Shown here one piece after another: positions 1 through 10,340 of a DNA stretch of 64,000 nt. Numbering within the stretch: the first letter of the stretch is position 1; each line of letters opens with the position of its first letter. Source of the stretch: Gigaspora rosea. Lineage: Eukaryota > Glomeromycota > Glomeromycetes > Diversisporales > Gigasporaceae. The translations under genes and the position numbers were made by a program. The DNA is taken from assembly GCA_003550325.1 (NCBI GenBank), contig QKWP01001239.1:88039-152038 (forward strand), written 5' to 3'. Under the pieces are notes generated by a model that saw only the letters and a program-made list of their open reading frames with translations, ran no database searches and was not told the origin of the DNA.

Positions 1-1020
1 GGTTTAACCTAACTGGTTTTAATACCATTCTGAAAAAATCAACGTCATTCAAATATTATAGCATCACCCCTGAAAAATTTTCACTATCTGGTCAAATCAA
101 AATTAAGTCATATAGTATAAAATCATTATTCTACCTAAGCAGAAGCAAAATTTTATATGATTAAATGTTTTCAACCCTTAGTTATCTATGGTATATCTTG
201 ATTTTAGTATACCAATTTTTTAAATATTTTTAGCAACTTTCAGATTATAATATAGATATCGTAACACATGATCATCATACCATATTGGAATTCTTGCTTT
301 CATCATGTGATTGTACTGGTATATTGTAATTGTGAATAAATAAAAATCATCAATGTAGGGCATCAAAAAAGTTGAACTTCGCTTTAACCTCCCTTTAAAA
401 TTAGAAATTTTATGTTACATAAACAGGTAATAATCATAAGAAAAAATGTACGCCAATCAGCTTTAGATTTTGCCTTCGATTTAGATGCTAGTAAAACCAT
501 ACACTTACATTCCTGGTATAGATGCTCGTAACTTTGTTCACGGCATCAATACCATCTTATGCATGTTGTATTGGGTATTGGACTTTCAGACCGGACTCAA
601 AATTTTCGGATCGGACTCGAACTGGACTCGAACTAAGCCAAAAGTTTGATATTCGGACTCGGACCGGACTGAGTTGTAAAATAGTTTGAGTCTGAGTCCG
701 GTTCAAATTTCGAACCGGACTTAGACTTGCCTAAAGTCCGGCCTCAGTTCGGGTCTTTTGGAGCCCTAGTTTCTGCTATCATGTGAAATGTTAGAACTGT
801 ATTAAAAAAAAAGAAAAACATATATTACCATGCTATTAACTATCTTGTTACATTCTGAACCATTATGCTTTTACTATACAAAGTGAGCATAAGAGCGAAA
901 ACAATTTTCTAAATTTGAAAGATACAAAGTGTACGTAAAGAACGAAAGTAAATTTTAAAAAAATAATCAATAATAACTAATTATTAATTCATAGTAATAG
1001 ACAAATGAAAATTACTATGA
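1..1020. other. AT-rich intergenic DNA
   Basis: No coding signal or RNA gene is visible. Runs of A and T dominate, apart from a GC-richer word tract near 572-772 that is listed separately. Confidence 0.6.
572..772. repeat. Degenerate 'ggactcgg' word tract, possible hAT-like MITE
   Basis: About 200 bp is made of variants of the words cggactcgg, gaccggac and gtccgg on both strands, standing out from AT-rich surroundings. The two ends are weakly inverted: TATTGGACTTTCAGACC on the left and, on the other strand, TAGGGCTCCAAAAGACC on the right. That resembles the TAG-starting ends of the better-supported elements in this window, but I see no convincing 8-bp target duplication. The tract may be a decayed member of the same group. 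Confidence 0.4.
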
Positions 1021-1358
1021 ACTACTACTGGTATTCACTACCAGTGATCTACAATGCATAAAACAAAATAAACAAAACAAACAATTTGTATTAAATAAAA
1101 ATTAAATCTCTTTAATATTAGAATAAGGGTAAAGGTTAGGGATTAGGTTAGGGCTTTGTATATAGTAAAATTTAGCAAGAAATTTTTTTTTGCATAAAAA
1201 AAAGTAGTTTCATAGTCACAATTTTAGGTTAAAAGCTGATTTTAGCAATTTTTTGAAAAATTTTTGGTTTGTTACACAAAATTTGATCTACATGTTATAC
1301 CAGATCCTGAATTTTTATTGGTAAATTGATCCCTGGTAGTGAATACCAGTGGTAGTAA
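1021..1358. mobile_element. MITE with hairpin-forming terminal inverted repeats
   Basis: The left end (CTACTACTGGTATTCACTAC...) and the right end (…TACCAGTGGTAGTAA read on the same strand) form an inverted repeat of about 28 bp. Each end also contains its own hairpin, CTGGTA-TTCAC-TACCAG. The interior holds a TTAGGG-like tract (1128-1155) followed by the core 'gcaagaaatttttttt…gtttcatag' on the reverse orientation. That core recurs at 8.8, 47.8, 48.3, 50.6 and 61.7 kb. No transposase is encoded. Confidence 0.65.
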
Positions 1359-1402
1359 ATAGCAAACTTCTAGACAAATTATAAATTTATTATAACATTA
1401 GC

Positions 1403-1639
1403 ATGCAAATGATCAAATGTCACAATAAGATTGACGTAGTGGCTGATAAGGAAATGTTGGATCTAGTGAAAGAAGAAATCGAAGGACTATTAGAAAAGCA
1501 CGGCTTTAACAAAAATTCTCCTATTATTTTCAGTTCGGCGAAAAATTACAGATTTCAAAGTAATTGGTCATCTTATTTTAAAGTTTTCCACGGCCTGATT
1601 ACAATTTTTGGATATAGCAAATCAAAAATGGCAAAGTGA
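1403..1639 (+). pseudogene. EF-Tu-like GTPase fragment (G4 and G5 motifs)
   Basis: The 78-residue open frame begins MQMIKCHNKIDVV and continues with a helix rich in D, E and L (residues 19-34), then KHGFNKNSPIIFSSAK. This matches the stretch of bacterial/mitochondrial EF-Tu around the guanine-binding G4 motif (NKxD, here NKID at residues 8-11), the helix 'ELLELVE...LL..YGF', and the G5 motif (SA, here SSAK near 44-47). The P-loop, switch regions and domains II and III are absent, and the residues after SSAK do not resemble EF-Tu. It is therefore a partial copy, about 45 of some 400 residues. Known for the family: the organellar factor delivers aminoacyl-tRNA to the ribosome. Inferred: this is a dead nuclear fragment lying beside a MITE, moved there by a transposon or left from a degraded gene. 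A bacterial-endosymbiont source is possible. Confidence 0.6.
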
Positions 1640-2007
1640 AATTGAATTTTTTTTATTATTAAGCAGTGCTAATTATTGTTTATTATAATTAATCTTATAT
1701 TTTATTTATTATAGAGCAATTATCGCATTTTAAATTCACACAAATTATGACATTAGTCATGCATAATTACAGTTACGATAATCATAATTCTTATAAAGTT
1801 AGCTAATTTAAATTGTAAATAATTCATAGTTGATCACCTGAATTATGCTTTTGAATTTTTCATACTCAAATCTGTTTCTTGAATACTAATTTTTAGAGCT
1901 ACTGTGGAATAAAATTTGATCATACTTGCCAAATTTGATAGCATTACCATAAACCAGTTAGAGCATATTAATGATAATGTTCTTGATTTATACATATATA
2001 CAGTACA
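1640..2007. other. AT-rich spacer
   Basis: I see no gene, RNA or clear repeat here. Confidence 0.5.
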
Positions 2008-2260
2008 TATGGGCTGCCATCAATAGAAATCAAGCAAATTTTTTTTAGTAACTTTTTTTAAAAGTTTAAATCAAAATAACTTAACAAAATCTTGATCAAA
2101 TTTGATAAATTTTTTTAAATTAATTCATTAAGTTTATGAAATTAATTTTAAAAAAAACTTATCAAATTTGTTTAAATTTTTGTTAAGTTATTTCTGTTCA
2201 AAGTTTCAAAAAAATTTTATTATAAAAAATTTGCTTGATTTCTATTGACTCACGCCCATA
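2008..2260. mobile_element. Fully palindromic MITE (TATGGGC ends)
   Basis: The left end TATGGGC…CAATAGAAATCAAGCAAA is matched in inverse by the right end near 2228-2260. The inverted repeat continues with mismatches to a centre near 2133, so the whole element of about 250 bp could fold into one hairpin. It encodes nothing. TA-rich flanks would fit a Tc1/mariner-type insertion, but the target duplication cannot be fixed. Confidence 0.65.
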
Positions 2261-2263
2261 TAT

Positions 2264-2647
2264 TCAATATTAATTTCTCATATCATGTGATCATTGACAA
2301 TCTCATTTTCACATATGCAAAATGATTGGTAAAAATATAAGTAACACCTGTGACTGATGATAATTTTTATAATGTTTTGAAAAAGAAACCTTGAAACCTA
2401 TTTATCAATTTAAACCATTTGACCTTAAACACTATTTGTTCACGATCAAAGCTAAATTGGTTCAAAACCCTATCAAGCTCTCTTCTGATAGTAACACAGG
2501 TTAATAGCTGCTCGAAACATAAGTAACAAGGGAGCTTTTGTTTCGAATCAATCAAAATGTAGTAGCCCAGGTTATAGTCACATGTTCGATTAATATATGC
2601 ACGTAGTATAGATTTTTACAGGGCTATCTCCAAATTTCTGTGTTGGG
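2264..2647. other. AT-rich spacer
   Basis: A 62-codon open frame on the minus strand (2367-2555) has no recognisable motif, and I do not accept it as a gene. Nothing else is visible. Confidence 0.4.
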
Positions 2648-2820
2648 TGTGTCAGATATAGGTCAGCATTTAGTCCTAGTTGTTAACAGGTTTTATAGCA
2701 AAATTCAGCTGATTATTTTTTACTTAATAAATAGATATGATTTATTAGTAAAATTTTTTATAATCTTGGGGCAAAATTGATCGATTCCAATTCAGCTGAA
2801 CATGATTTTAATGCACTACA
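2648..2820 (+). repeat. Direct repeat, copy 1
   Basis: This block (…gtcagatataggtcagcattt … tagcaaaatt … tgatcttgggcaaaattgatcgattc … cagctgaacatgatt…) reappears with about a fifth of positions changed at 3381-3550, same orientation, some 730 bp away. The repeat is non-coding. Confidence 0.6.
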
Positions 2821-3380
2821 ACTATAGATAGAGGTGAAATTACTCTTTATAATAAGATGTTTTTGCTGAAATTGTTGAAATTCTTGATGGTGAAATTGGT
2901 AAAATTAGTTTTTCAATATTAAAAATTAATTTAAATTATGTCAAAAATTAATTAAAACTAAGCTAAATCAAATACAATAGTTGTTTTAGGTTTAATTTAT
3001 AACCATATTAAAAATGTTGAAATTATTGTTGAAATTATTGTTGAAATTAAAAAATTGAAAATGAATTTTACCCCCAACTATAACTACGATATATTCTGGC
3101 ACATAAGTCACCACTGCAAATTAAACAAATAAACCAATCACAAAACAGTATAAGCCTAGTTATATGATAATATTGACCAATGAGATTTGATCAAATATTC
3201 TTGTGATGTGTTTGTTCTTCTCCTTATATTTGAGCCTAAATATTGATATTAACTTAACCTAATATCAACTAAAAATTGCTTTATTTAAGGCAATACATTA
3301 CTTTTTTGGGTAGATTGAACATAGTGATTATTATAACATCACATAGCATAAGTTAGGGTTTGGTTAGAAGGGTCCAGGTC
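2821..3380. other. AT-rich spacer between direct repeats
   Basis: This is AT-rich DNA with short 'gttgaaattattgttgaaat' reiterations near 3010-3060. There is no gene. Confidence 0.5.
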
Positions 3381-3550
3381 AGATGCGTCAGCTCTAGATT
3401 AGCATTTAATTGTTAGCAGGTCCTATAGCAAAATTATTAGCTGAGCATTTTTTATTTAATGAATGGATATGATTACATTAGTAAAATTTTTATGATCTTG
3501 GGCAAAAATTGATCAATTCTGATCCAGTTGACTATGATTCTGATGCACAC
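3381..3550 (+). repeat. Direct repeat, copy 2
   Basis: This is the second copy of the block at 2648-2820. It lies just upstream of the hAT-like insertion that starts at 3598. Confidence 0.6.
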
Positions 3551-4329
3551 TAAAGCGTTCCAAATCAGAATTTGGTGACCCCCTATATGAGTTTGCATAG
3601 TAATAATACCTGGGTTAGATGTTATCTGTGAATAATCAGATATCCAAGTTGTAAACTCAGTTATCTGAATAAAAATATCCAGTTATTACCCAAGTAAATA
3701 TAACCGGATAATATCTGAGTAACAAAAGTTTATAGAAAATGGTGACTTGGAGTGAGACAAAGGCTGGTTTATTTTGACAATCATATAAATACTTTTATAT
3801 TAAGTCAATTGGAAAGTAATATATATAGTTTATTCGCATTTAAAAAATTTTTTAGTCACTCCTATTAAAAATTTTTTTGGAATATAAGAACCCAAGTTCA
3901 ATGTATCGAATTAAAATCATAAATTCAAAGTGTTTTATAAATTACAAATTGAAGCTATAGCATCAAAATGATATCTGAACTAAAATTATATCCCTTTACT
4001 AAAACAATTATAAGATAAAAGAAAACAATATTAAATGAATCAATAAATTGTTTTTTTGCATTTGGCGATTTTGTCTTTTTTTATTATGAACTATGCAGTC
4101 TAGCTGTCTTGTACAAGTACAAAATATGACTACTAACGTTCTGTGTAAAAAAGACTCTCCAAGCGATAACTAAGTTACCTGCCCAAAGCGATCTGCCATA
4201 CCAACCATTCGTCTCAATCCGGTCTCAGAATTTGCCTTCCGATTTTAATCCGTCAATTACCGACTGGTGTTGGATGCCATATCAAGACCGCCTTTCTTTT
4301 CTTAAAATTTTAACTTTTTCACAAAGAGC

Positions 4330-4472
4330 ATGTAAAGAAAAAAGAGGAAAGATAAAAACAAAAACAAAAAGAAAATGAAAAGGATAAAAGGGAAAAAACA
4401 AAAAGAGAGGAAAAAGGAAAAACGAAAAAAAAGAATAAAACAGAAAAAGAGAAAAAGAAAGAAAACAAAATA
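4330..4472 (+). repeat. Polypurine tract
   Basis: About 140 bp is almost pure A and G (aaagaaaaaagaggaaag…), interrupted only by a few T and C. The minus-strand open frame across it (4282-4527) is all F, S, L and P and is a by-product of this composition. Confidence 0.7.
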
Positions 4473-4930
4473 AATCTAGATAGGTATAGTTAAAGTCTAT
4501 ACTAAACTCATAAAAATTATACAGCACAGTCTCTATGATCTCAGCGCTATATTACAATGAAGAATGTAACTACGTAACCCTACATCTTCTACGAGGTCGA
4601 GATCCACCAAGTGTAAATTTATTTAATCCCATCTGTCTGACATTAGTCCTTCGCCAAAAACATGTAGTCACCTGGCAGCATTGCGTGCACGTGACTTCTC
4701 ATGATTTCATGCTCTAGAGTTTCTATTCTCAGATGTAAACAATGTTGATCATCTGGAGGGGGTAAGCCGAAATCGCCACTTTTTAGAAAAATTTTTGAAA
4801 AAACCGAGTGGGAGGCCAATACACAGTTTTCACTTGTAGAAAGAAAGGAGTGTGGGTTCTTCTCTATTAACTTCATATGCCCTTACTTTCACCTTATGGC
4901 GGACACTCCAAGAAGGCTTTTCCTACTACC

Positions 4931-5090
4931 GGTGAGTGATAAACTCTGAACTTGTCAGCAGACAGTCTATTAACTTTGTCTCTAAACGACAAGTGCCATA
5001 AAGCAGTGAGTGATAATCTCTAAGACTACTAGCCAGATAGTCAATTAACTCTATCCCTAAATAATAGCTGCCGCCGTAGAACCTATGTAA
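4931..5090 (+). repeat. Imperfect tandem duplication, unit about 75-80 bp
   Basis: Two adjacent blocks both start gtgagtgataa and both contain agcagacagt/agccagatagt, caattaact and ctctaaa-type segments. They diverge strongly. I see no coding role. Confidence 0.45.
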
Positions 5091-5700
5091 GTATGTCTTC
5101 AGTTTATACAAAATTAATACTAAAGTTTTTCAGAATATGTGTACAAGTGATCGTTGGGAGAATTGACGAATCAATAAATTGTATTTTATAAATTTATTAA
5201 TAAAATTATAACAAAATATAACTTCTGTGTTATGCCATTCAATTACATCTTTATAATTGATAATCATATAATCTGTAAACTTATTAAATATAAAAATGAT
5301 TTAAATAAAATGATATATAGTAGAACAGTATAATAAGTTGAATATTTTATCTTACTTCTACATATCTAATAACTAAGCATTGTTATGATTTTTGTTTTCC
5401 GGATTTCATATAAAAGTTTTTCTTATAATATTTTACAGCTATGTTTTTAGCCTGAAAAAGGTTTCTACTAAATTAAGCGATTAACCAAAATAAAGAGCAA
5501 CTAAAATAACATAGACCAAAATGAAGTAGGTGCTTAAATAAATACAACTGCATGTCAAAACAAAAAGTTCAAATATTAACCTTACCCGAGTACATCGTAT
5601 AGAATTTTATATCTAAATAAATCTGTTAATCATCTGAGTAACCTGCCAGGTATACCTATCAGATAACCAGATAATATTTTTTGTTCAGGTACCATCACTA

Positions 5701-7320
5701 AGTTTGAGGTAGCAGTTAAGCGAAGTTACTTAAAAATTAACTAAAAATGATCTAAGTTTTACAAACTTGCACAAAGCAACATTTCTTTTTTTAGTTATAT
5801 AAATTGCAGGATTTTGCTAAAATAAAAATAGATGACTTGAATATGAATATATTGATTAATAAAAAATAAATATATAAATTAAATTTAAAAATAAAAAAAT
5901 AAAAAAAATAAGAACCAAATTTAGGGTTATTTGAACCCAATTCGGGCTCAGTTGAACCTAATTAATTGGGTTTATTTGGATCTAATCAGCTTATTTGAAC
6001 CAAATCTGTATTCATTTGAACCAATTTGGGTTCATTTAAACCCAGACTGGGTTTATTTGAACATTTATTTAAATTTTAAATCCAGCCTAATATTCAAAGT
6101 AAATTTTGATATCTCACTTCCAGATGATTAGGCCTAAGCATCAAAAAAACCAGAAACTATTCTCAGGGCAACGTCTGAGCTCTGAGAGCTAGTTTTTATT
6201 CTAGTTATCCAATTTATTATACTTCCAAAAATCCTGATAACCTATAAACAATTCTAAAATGTTTCGTTATTCCTTCAATATTTTCTGATTTTAATATCTC
6301 CTAATTTATGATATCAATATTGATTGTTTTGAACTATATTCATTAAATATTATTAAAATAAACATTAATATGCTTGAATTTGGGCAAAAAAAAATTGGGT
6401 TTTTGAAAAATTTGGGATGGCAGGTAATGCAAAACAAAGACTTTACTTTGTATGGCCTTATATATTACAGCATTAGAATTGCAGTATTACAGCATTGCAG
6501 CATTACAGCACAAAATAATTACAGCAAATAATTTAGCACTTACCGCAACTGTATTTATTAATTTACCACCAACTATAAGGAGGTGGGATTTACCTAGAAG
6601 TATAATATTTATCCAATTCGATAAATTTGCAAATTCATAAAAAAATTTTACTAAATTTTTTGTATTATTCTTGTTAAAAATTTTAGAAAAAGTTATTAAA
6701 AATTATTAGCTAGTTTTTGTTGATTCAATCTCATTTAGTGTAACAAACAAACTACTTAACTGATCTCATTAAATTTATTTGGTACGTCATAGAATTAGGT
6801 TTGTCTTACATGACTATAGTTAAAAAAATTTAATATTTTGTATTCATCTTGTATTTTTTTTTACTCACAAACATGAATAATAAATCTAATCAAAACTTCT
6901 TGAATTTGCTTGAAAACTCTAAAGATTTTGATATAAAAATTAAAGTTGATGAACATCCAAATATTAAAGAATTATAGCAACTACTAGCAATTTTTCTTTA
7001 ATTTTTTAAAAAAATTAAGGGGTAGCTATTTTAGGTAGTAGCTTAATTTTAGACAAATACAGCAAAAATATCATTATATTAGTAGTGTGACTATATTGAT
7101 ATATAACTATATAACTTACAAAGTCTAACTAATTGTTTGAGAAAAGAACTTAAAAGTAAATATAGTAACTTCATAATAATAATATTAAAATTAAAATAAA
7201 TAAAGTATATTTAAAACTACAATATAGAAATTAGATATCTGACCTGCATACTAATAGGTTTTTTATTTGTAATTTGATTGAATAGCTTATGACACATGCA
7301 CTTATGTTATTCTAATATAA
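5701..7320. other. AT-rich DNA with two short word repeats
   Basis: The stretch at 5920-6085 repeats variants of 'ttgaaccca' and 'tttgggttcatt' on both strands. The stretch at 6466-6535 repeats 'ttacagca'. The small open frames here (5931-6131, 6452-6640) simply translate these repeats. I see no gene. Confidence 0.5.
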
Positions 7321-8474
7321 TCTATATATCTAAAACAAATTTGTTGTTTAAAATTTTAATTAGTTAATATATAGAAAAACTTCTTTTTTTATATTATTTA
7401 TTGTACTACTGGTAATAGTGATGACAGGCTAAGCTTATCTATTTAATACTAGATAAATGCATAGCATTGTATGTCCGGAGTCAATATTTTAAATATATAC
7501 ACTATATATTTAATATCAATATACAATATAAGTTGATTATGTATTTGTTATTGTTTTTGTCGATCAGTTGAATGTGATTGGTTGTATATCACCTGATGTG
7601 GCTGGACAAACTGACAAACATTTTTTCACTTTGTACAAATATATAGCGTCCTTTGCTTCACTCTGGACAATTATAAAATTTTAAAAGCACTGGCCAATAA
7701 AAATTCATGATATATTTTACCAATAAATTTTGTATAAACTAAATGTAATGGGTCTGATGACATTATTAGCACATGTAAATAGATTATTGAATGAAGCTAA
7801 TACAAATTAGGAATATAATTCACTTTATTTTTCTAGAGAAATTGACGAATAGTAATATTATCTTATTTTTGAACTTTTGTTTAAATAAATCGATGAATGA
7901 TATTTAGTGAAACTTGTGCTAATTATTAAAAATAATGATTATAGCATTTTTTTCTAAAGATAAATGTTTAATACAGTATCGCATTTTGAAATGACAATTA
8001 TACACTAATATAAATTAGAAATATATAGCACTTTGTTTCTAGAAAATTGACAAAAAATAATAATATACACAATATTACATTTTGAATACTGAATTAAATA
8101 TAAATTGAATGAAGCTCATATGAATTAGGCATGTAATTCACTTTATTTTTTCTAGAGAAATCAATGAAAAGTAATATTATCTTATTTTTGAAGAACATAT
8201 ATAGCACTTTTTTCTAAACAAATCGAGATACATTTTTACTAATAAAAATTTTGTATAAACTAAAAGTAAAGGTCTGATGACTTTATTAGCAAATGTAATA
8301 GATTATTGAATAAAGCTAATATGAATTAGGAATAATTCACTATATTGTTTCTAGAGAAATCAACAAAAAGTAATATTATCTTATTTTGAAGAACATATAT
8401 AGCACATTTTTCTAAATAATATTAGCTAAAAAATAATAATAAAACATCATGTGCAAAGCACAGGTCATATCTAG
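7321..8474 (+). mobile_element. Non-autonomous Helitron
   Basis: The left end is TCTATATATCTAAAAC directly after an A (7320). The right end is CTAG (8471-8474) directly before a T (8475). A hairpin TGTGC-AAA-GCACA (8450-8462) stands 8 nt before the CTAG. TC at the 5' end, a short GC-rich hairpin followed by CTRR at the 3' end, and insertion between A and T with no target duplication are the Helitron hallmarks. The interior (1.15 kb) has no Rep/helicase. It contains three imperfect copies of a block with 'ctagagaaat…aagtaatattatctta' (near 7830, 8150 and 8350), each following 'aaggtctgatgac…agattattgaat'-like sequence. Confidence 0.75.
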
Positions 8475-8727
8475 TATTTAAATATTATTAATTGGTCAAC
8501 TTCAGAAAAAATGTGACCACTATATATAAGAACTTATTTTTATATATGGTTAATAATGACAAACTTACCAATTTTATTTATCTACATATAATTATAATTT
8601 AATATAGAGTTGTTTTTATTGGCCATATTCAAAAACATAATCAAATTGTAGAGAAACTTTTAGTTATTCTATGACAATTCCTATTTAAAAATATAATTAT
8701 TGCGATATTTGTTATTGAGTTTACTAA

Positions 8728-8996
8728 AATACACCTATAGTGTTTTACACTATATTACACAAAACTATTAGAATAGCCAATCAAAATTTAAGATCAGATG
8801 TAACAAAAAGTTTTTATTATTTAAAAAATCATTTATATTTCAAAATTTTGCTTATGAAACCACCTTTGGGGCTCTAATAAAAAAAATTCTTGCTAATTTT
8901 GCATATACTAATGTTTCAATAAAATTCCAGGCCTTATTTTAATCCTAAAGTTTTTGTTACATGAATTTGCAAATCTAATTTACCTATACTGGTAAA
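8728..8996. mobile_element. MITE of the core family, palindromic ends
   Basis: The left end contains ATAGTGTTTTACACTAT, itself a palindrome, and the right end is a degenerate inverse (ATACTGGTAAAACATTATAA). The interior carries the shared core 'atgaaaccacc…ctaataaaaaaaattcttgc' (8855-8910), preceded by 'gtaacaaaaagttttt'. The boundaries are approximate. Confidence 0.5.
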
Positions 8997-9021
8997 ACAT
9001 TATAAGTGCATTTTATAATAA

Positions 9022-9549
9022 GGGGGCATCCATAAATAACATTATGTACCCCTCATAGTAGCACTTGATCCCCTCTACTATATAAAAAAATTTTCAAAAT
9101 CCATATGTTTATATATAAAATTTTACAAAACTTGAATATATTGTGATACAGTAATCTGATTTGGATAATTTAGGTGCCTTTCGTTTTATCTCAGTAAGAC
9201 AAATCTAATAATACCAAAATCATTTCATTTGGATTACTGGATCAATAGTTAGTTATTTACAAAAACTATTGATTTTATAGTAATTTTATAAGAAAACATA
9301 ATAACCAATAATATTTGGCCAATAACTTTTGATCCAGTTATCCAAATGATATGAAAATTGTTACTATTTGACTCCTCTCACCAAGACGAATCGAATGGTA
9401 CCAAAATCATTAAATTTGGACTACTGGTTAAATTGTTAGACAATTTTTTTAAAAAAATTATGTTATGTTTTTTTTGACTCCCTACTTATTGAAAAAAAGT
9501 TATCATTCGTCCAACCTTCTCTTGTATAACATTATTTATAGATGCCCTC
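9022..9549. mobile_element. MITE with GGGGCATC ends
   Basis: The left end GGGGGCATCCATAAATAAC and the complement of the right end GAGGGCATCTATAAATAAT match over about 20 bp and more weakly beyond. The interior has a second, diverged inverted repeat around 'ggataatttaggtgcctttcg…ccaaaatcatt' (9160-9440). It encodes no protein. TA/TAA flanks are present, but the target duplication is unclear. Confidence 0.65.
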
Positions 9550-9599
9550 TAATTGTTTGTTATTATATCATGTTTTGTAATTGATTTATAAATAATAAA

Positions 9600-10340
9600 T
9601 TAATAAAGCAAGTATAGTGTTTACTTTTGCATTGTTTTCAAGAGAATATAGACTATGCAAGGTTAATTTTTCATTTTTACATTGTATAGAATCTGTTAGT
9701 TGGTTAGAATAATTTTTACATCTAATATAGTTTTCTTTGTCTATAATTGCCTTTTATATAATTATAACTCCTATACAATTATATTAATTTTTGAGATAGT
9801 TTATTAAAAAACTTATTAAAAAAACTTCTATATAATCACACTTTTATAATCACCAATTTTCTTAGTACAAACTGCATGATTATAGAAAAGAAATACTATT
9901 AGACTACATAAAGTTGATTTTTTATTTTGCATTATATAGGATCAAAAAACTTTGTTAGTTAGTTAATTTTTTTTTTAGTTTCTGTAAATTAATAGAATAA
10001 TGTTCATATCTAATATTAGACTATATAAAGTTGATTTTTTTTAAATTGTATAGAATCTGAAAACATTGGTTAGTTAGTCAGATTTTTTTTTTAATTTACT
10101 GTAACTAATAAATAATATTTATATCTAAAATTAGCTATGCAAAGCTAATTTTTTATTTTGCATATATTAAATCTAAAAGCTTTAGTCAGTTAGTTAGCAC
10201 TTAGAAGAAATTGTTAATGCTTTGTGGTATGCTCAATTGCTTTTTATATTACTTTTGGGTTGATTTTATCATTTATTTTTGGTAATTGATATTCTCTGCT
10301 TTATCTCTTTTAGAAAATTTTGGATTTCACAAATTTTAAC
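9600..10340 (+). repeat. Minisatellite array, left copy
   Basis: Degenerate units of roughly 95-120 bp repeat in tandem: 'attagactatataaagttga', a T-run, 'ttttgcattatatagaatctg', 'aaaactttggttagttagtc', a T-run, 'aatttactgtaaactaat' and 'agaataatgttcatatcta'. The same unit builds the array at 59.5-62.1 kb. It is non-coding. Confidence 0.75.

Larger units (their letters stand above)
3598..5700. mobile_element. hAT-like non-autonomous element with 'tatctg' words
   Basis: The left end TAGTAATAATACCTGGG and the complement of the right end TAGTGATGGTACCTGAAC agree over about 15 bp. Just outside lie AGTTTGCA (3590-3597) and AGTTTGAG (5701-5708), an 8-bp target duplication conserved at six positions. 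Both subterminal zones are rich in variants of ttatctg/cagataa (3620-3730 and 5630-5690). The interior has no transposase. It holds a polypurine tract and a GC-richer block at 4520-5110. The length is about 2.1 kb. The ends and 8-bp duplication fit the hAT superfamily. Confidence 0.6.

Noticed and set aside
1128-1155. Telomere (TTAGGG repeats) here and at 11070, 47920 and 61575
   Set aside because: Each tract is short, degenerate and inside a dispersed repeat, so none is a chromosome end.
2648-3550. Paired terminal direct repeats of a single large element
   Set aside because: The two 170-bp copies are strongly diverged, lack defined ends or a target duplication, and enclose nothing coding.
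4282-4527. 81-residue open frame, all F/S/L/P
   Set aside because: It is the complement of the polypurine tract at 4330-4472, a composition effect.
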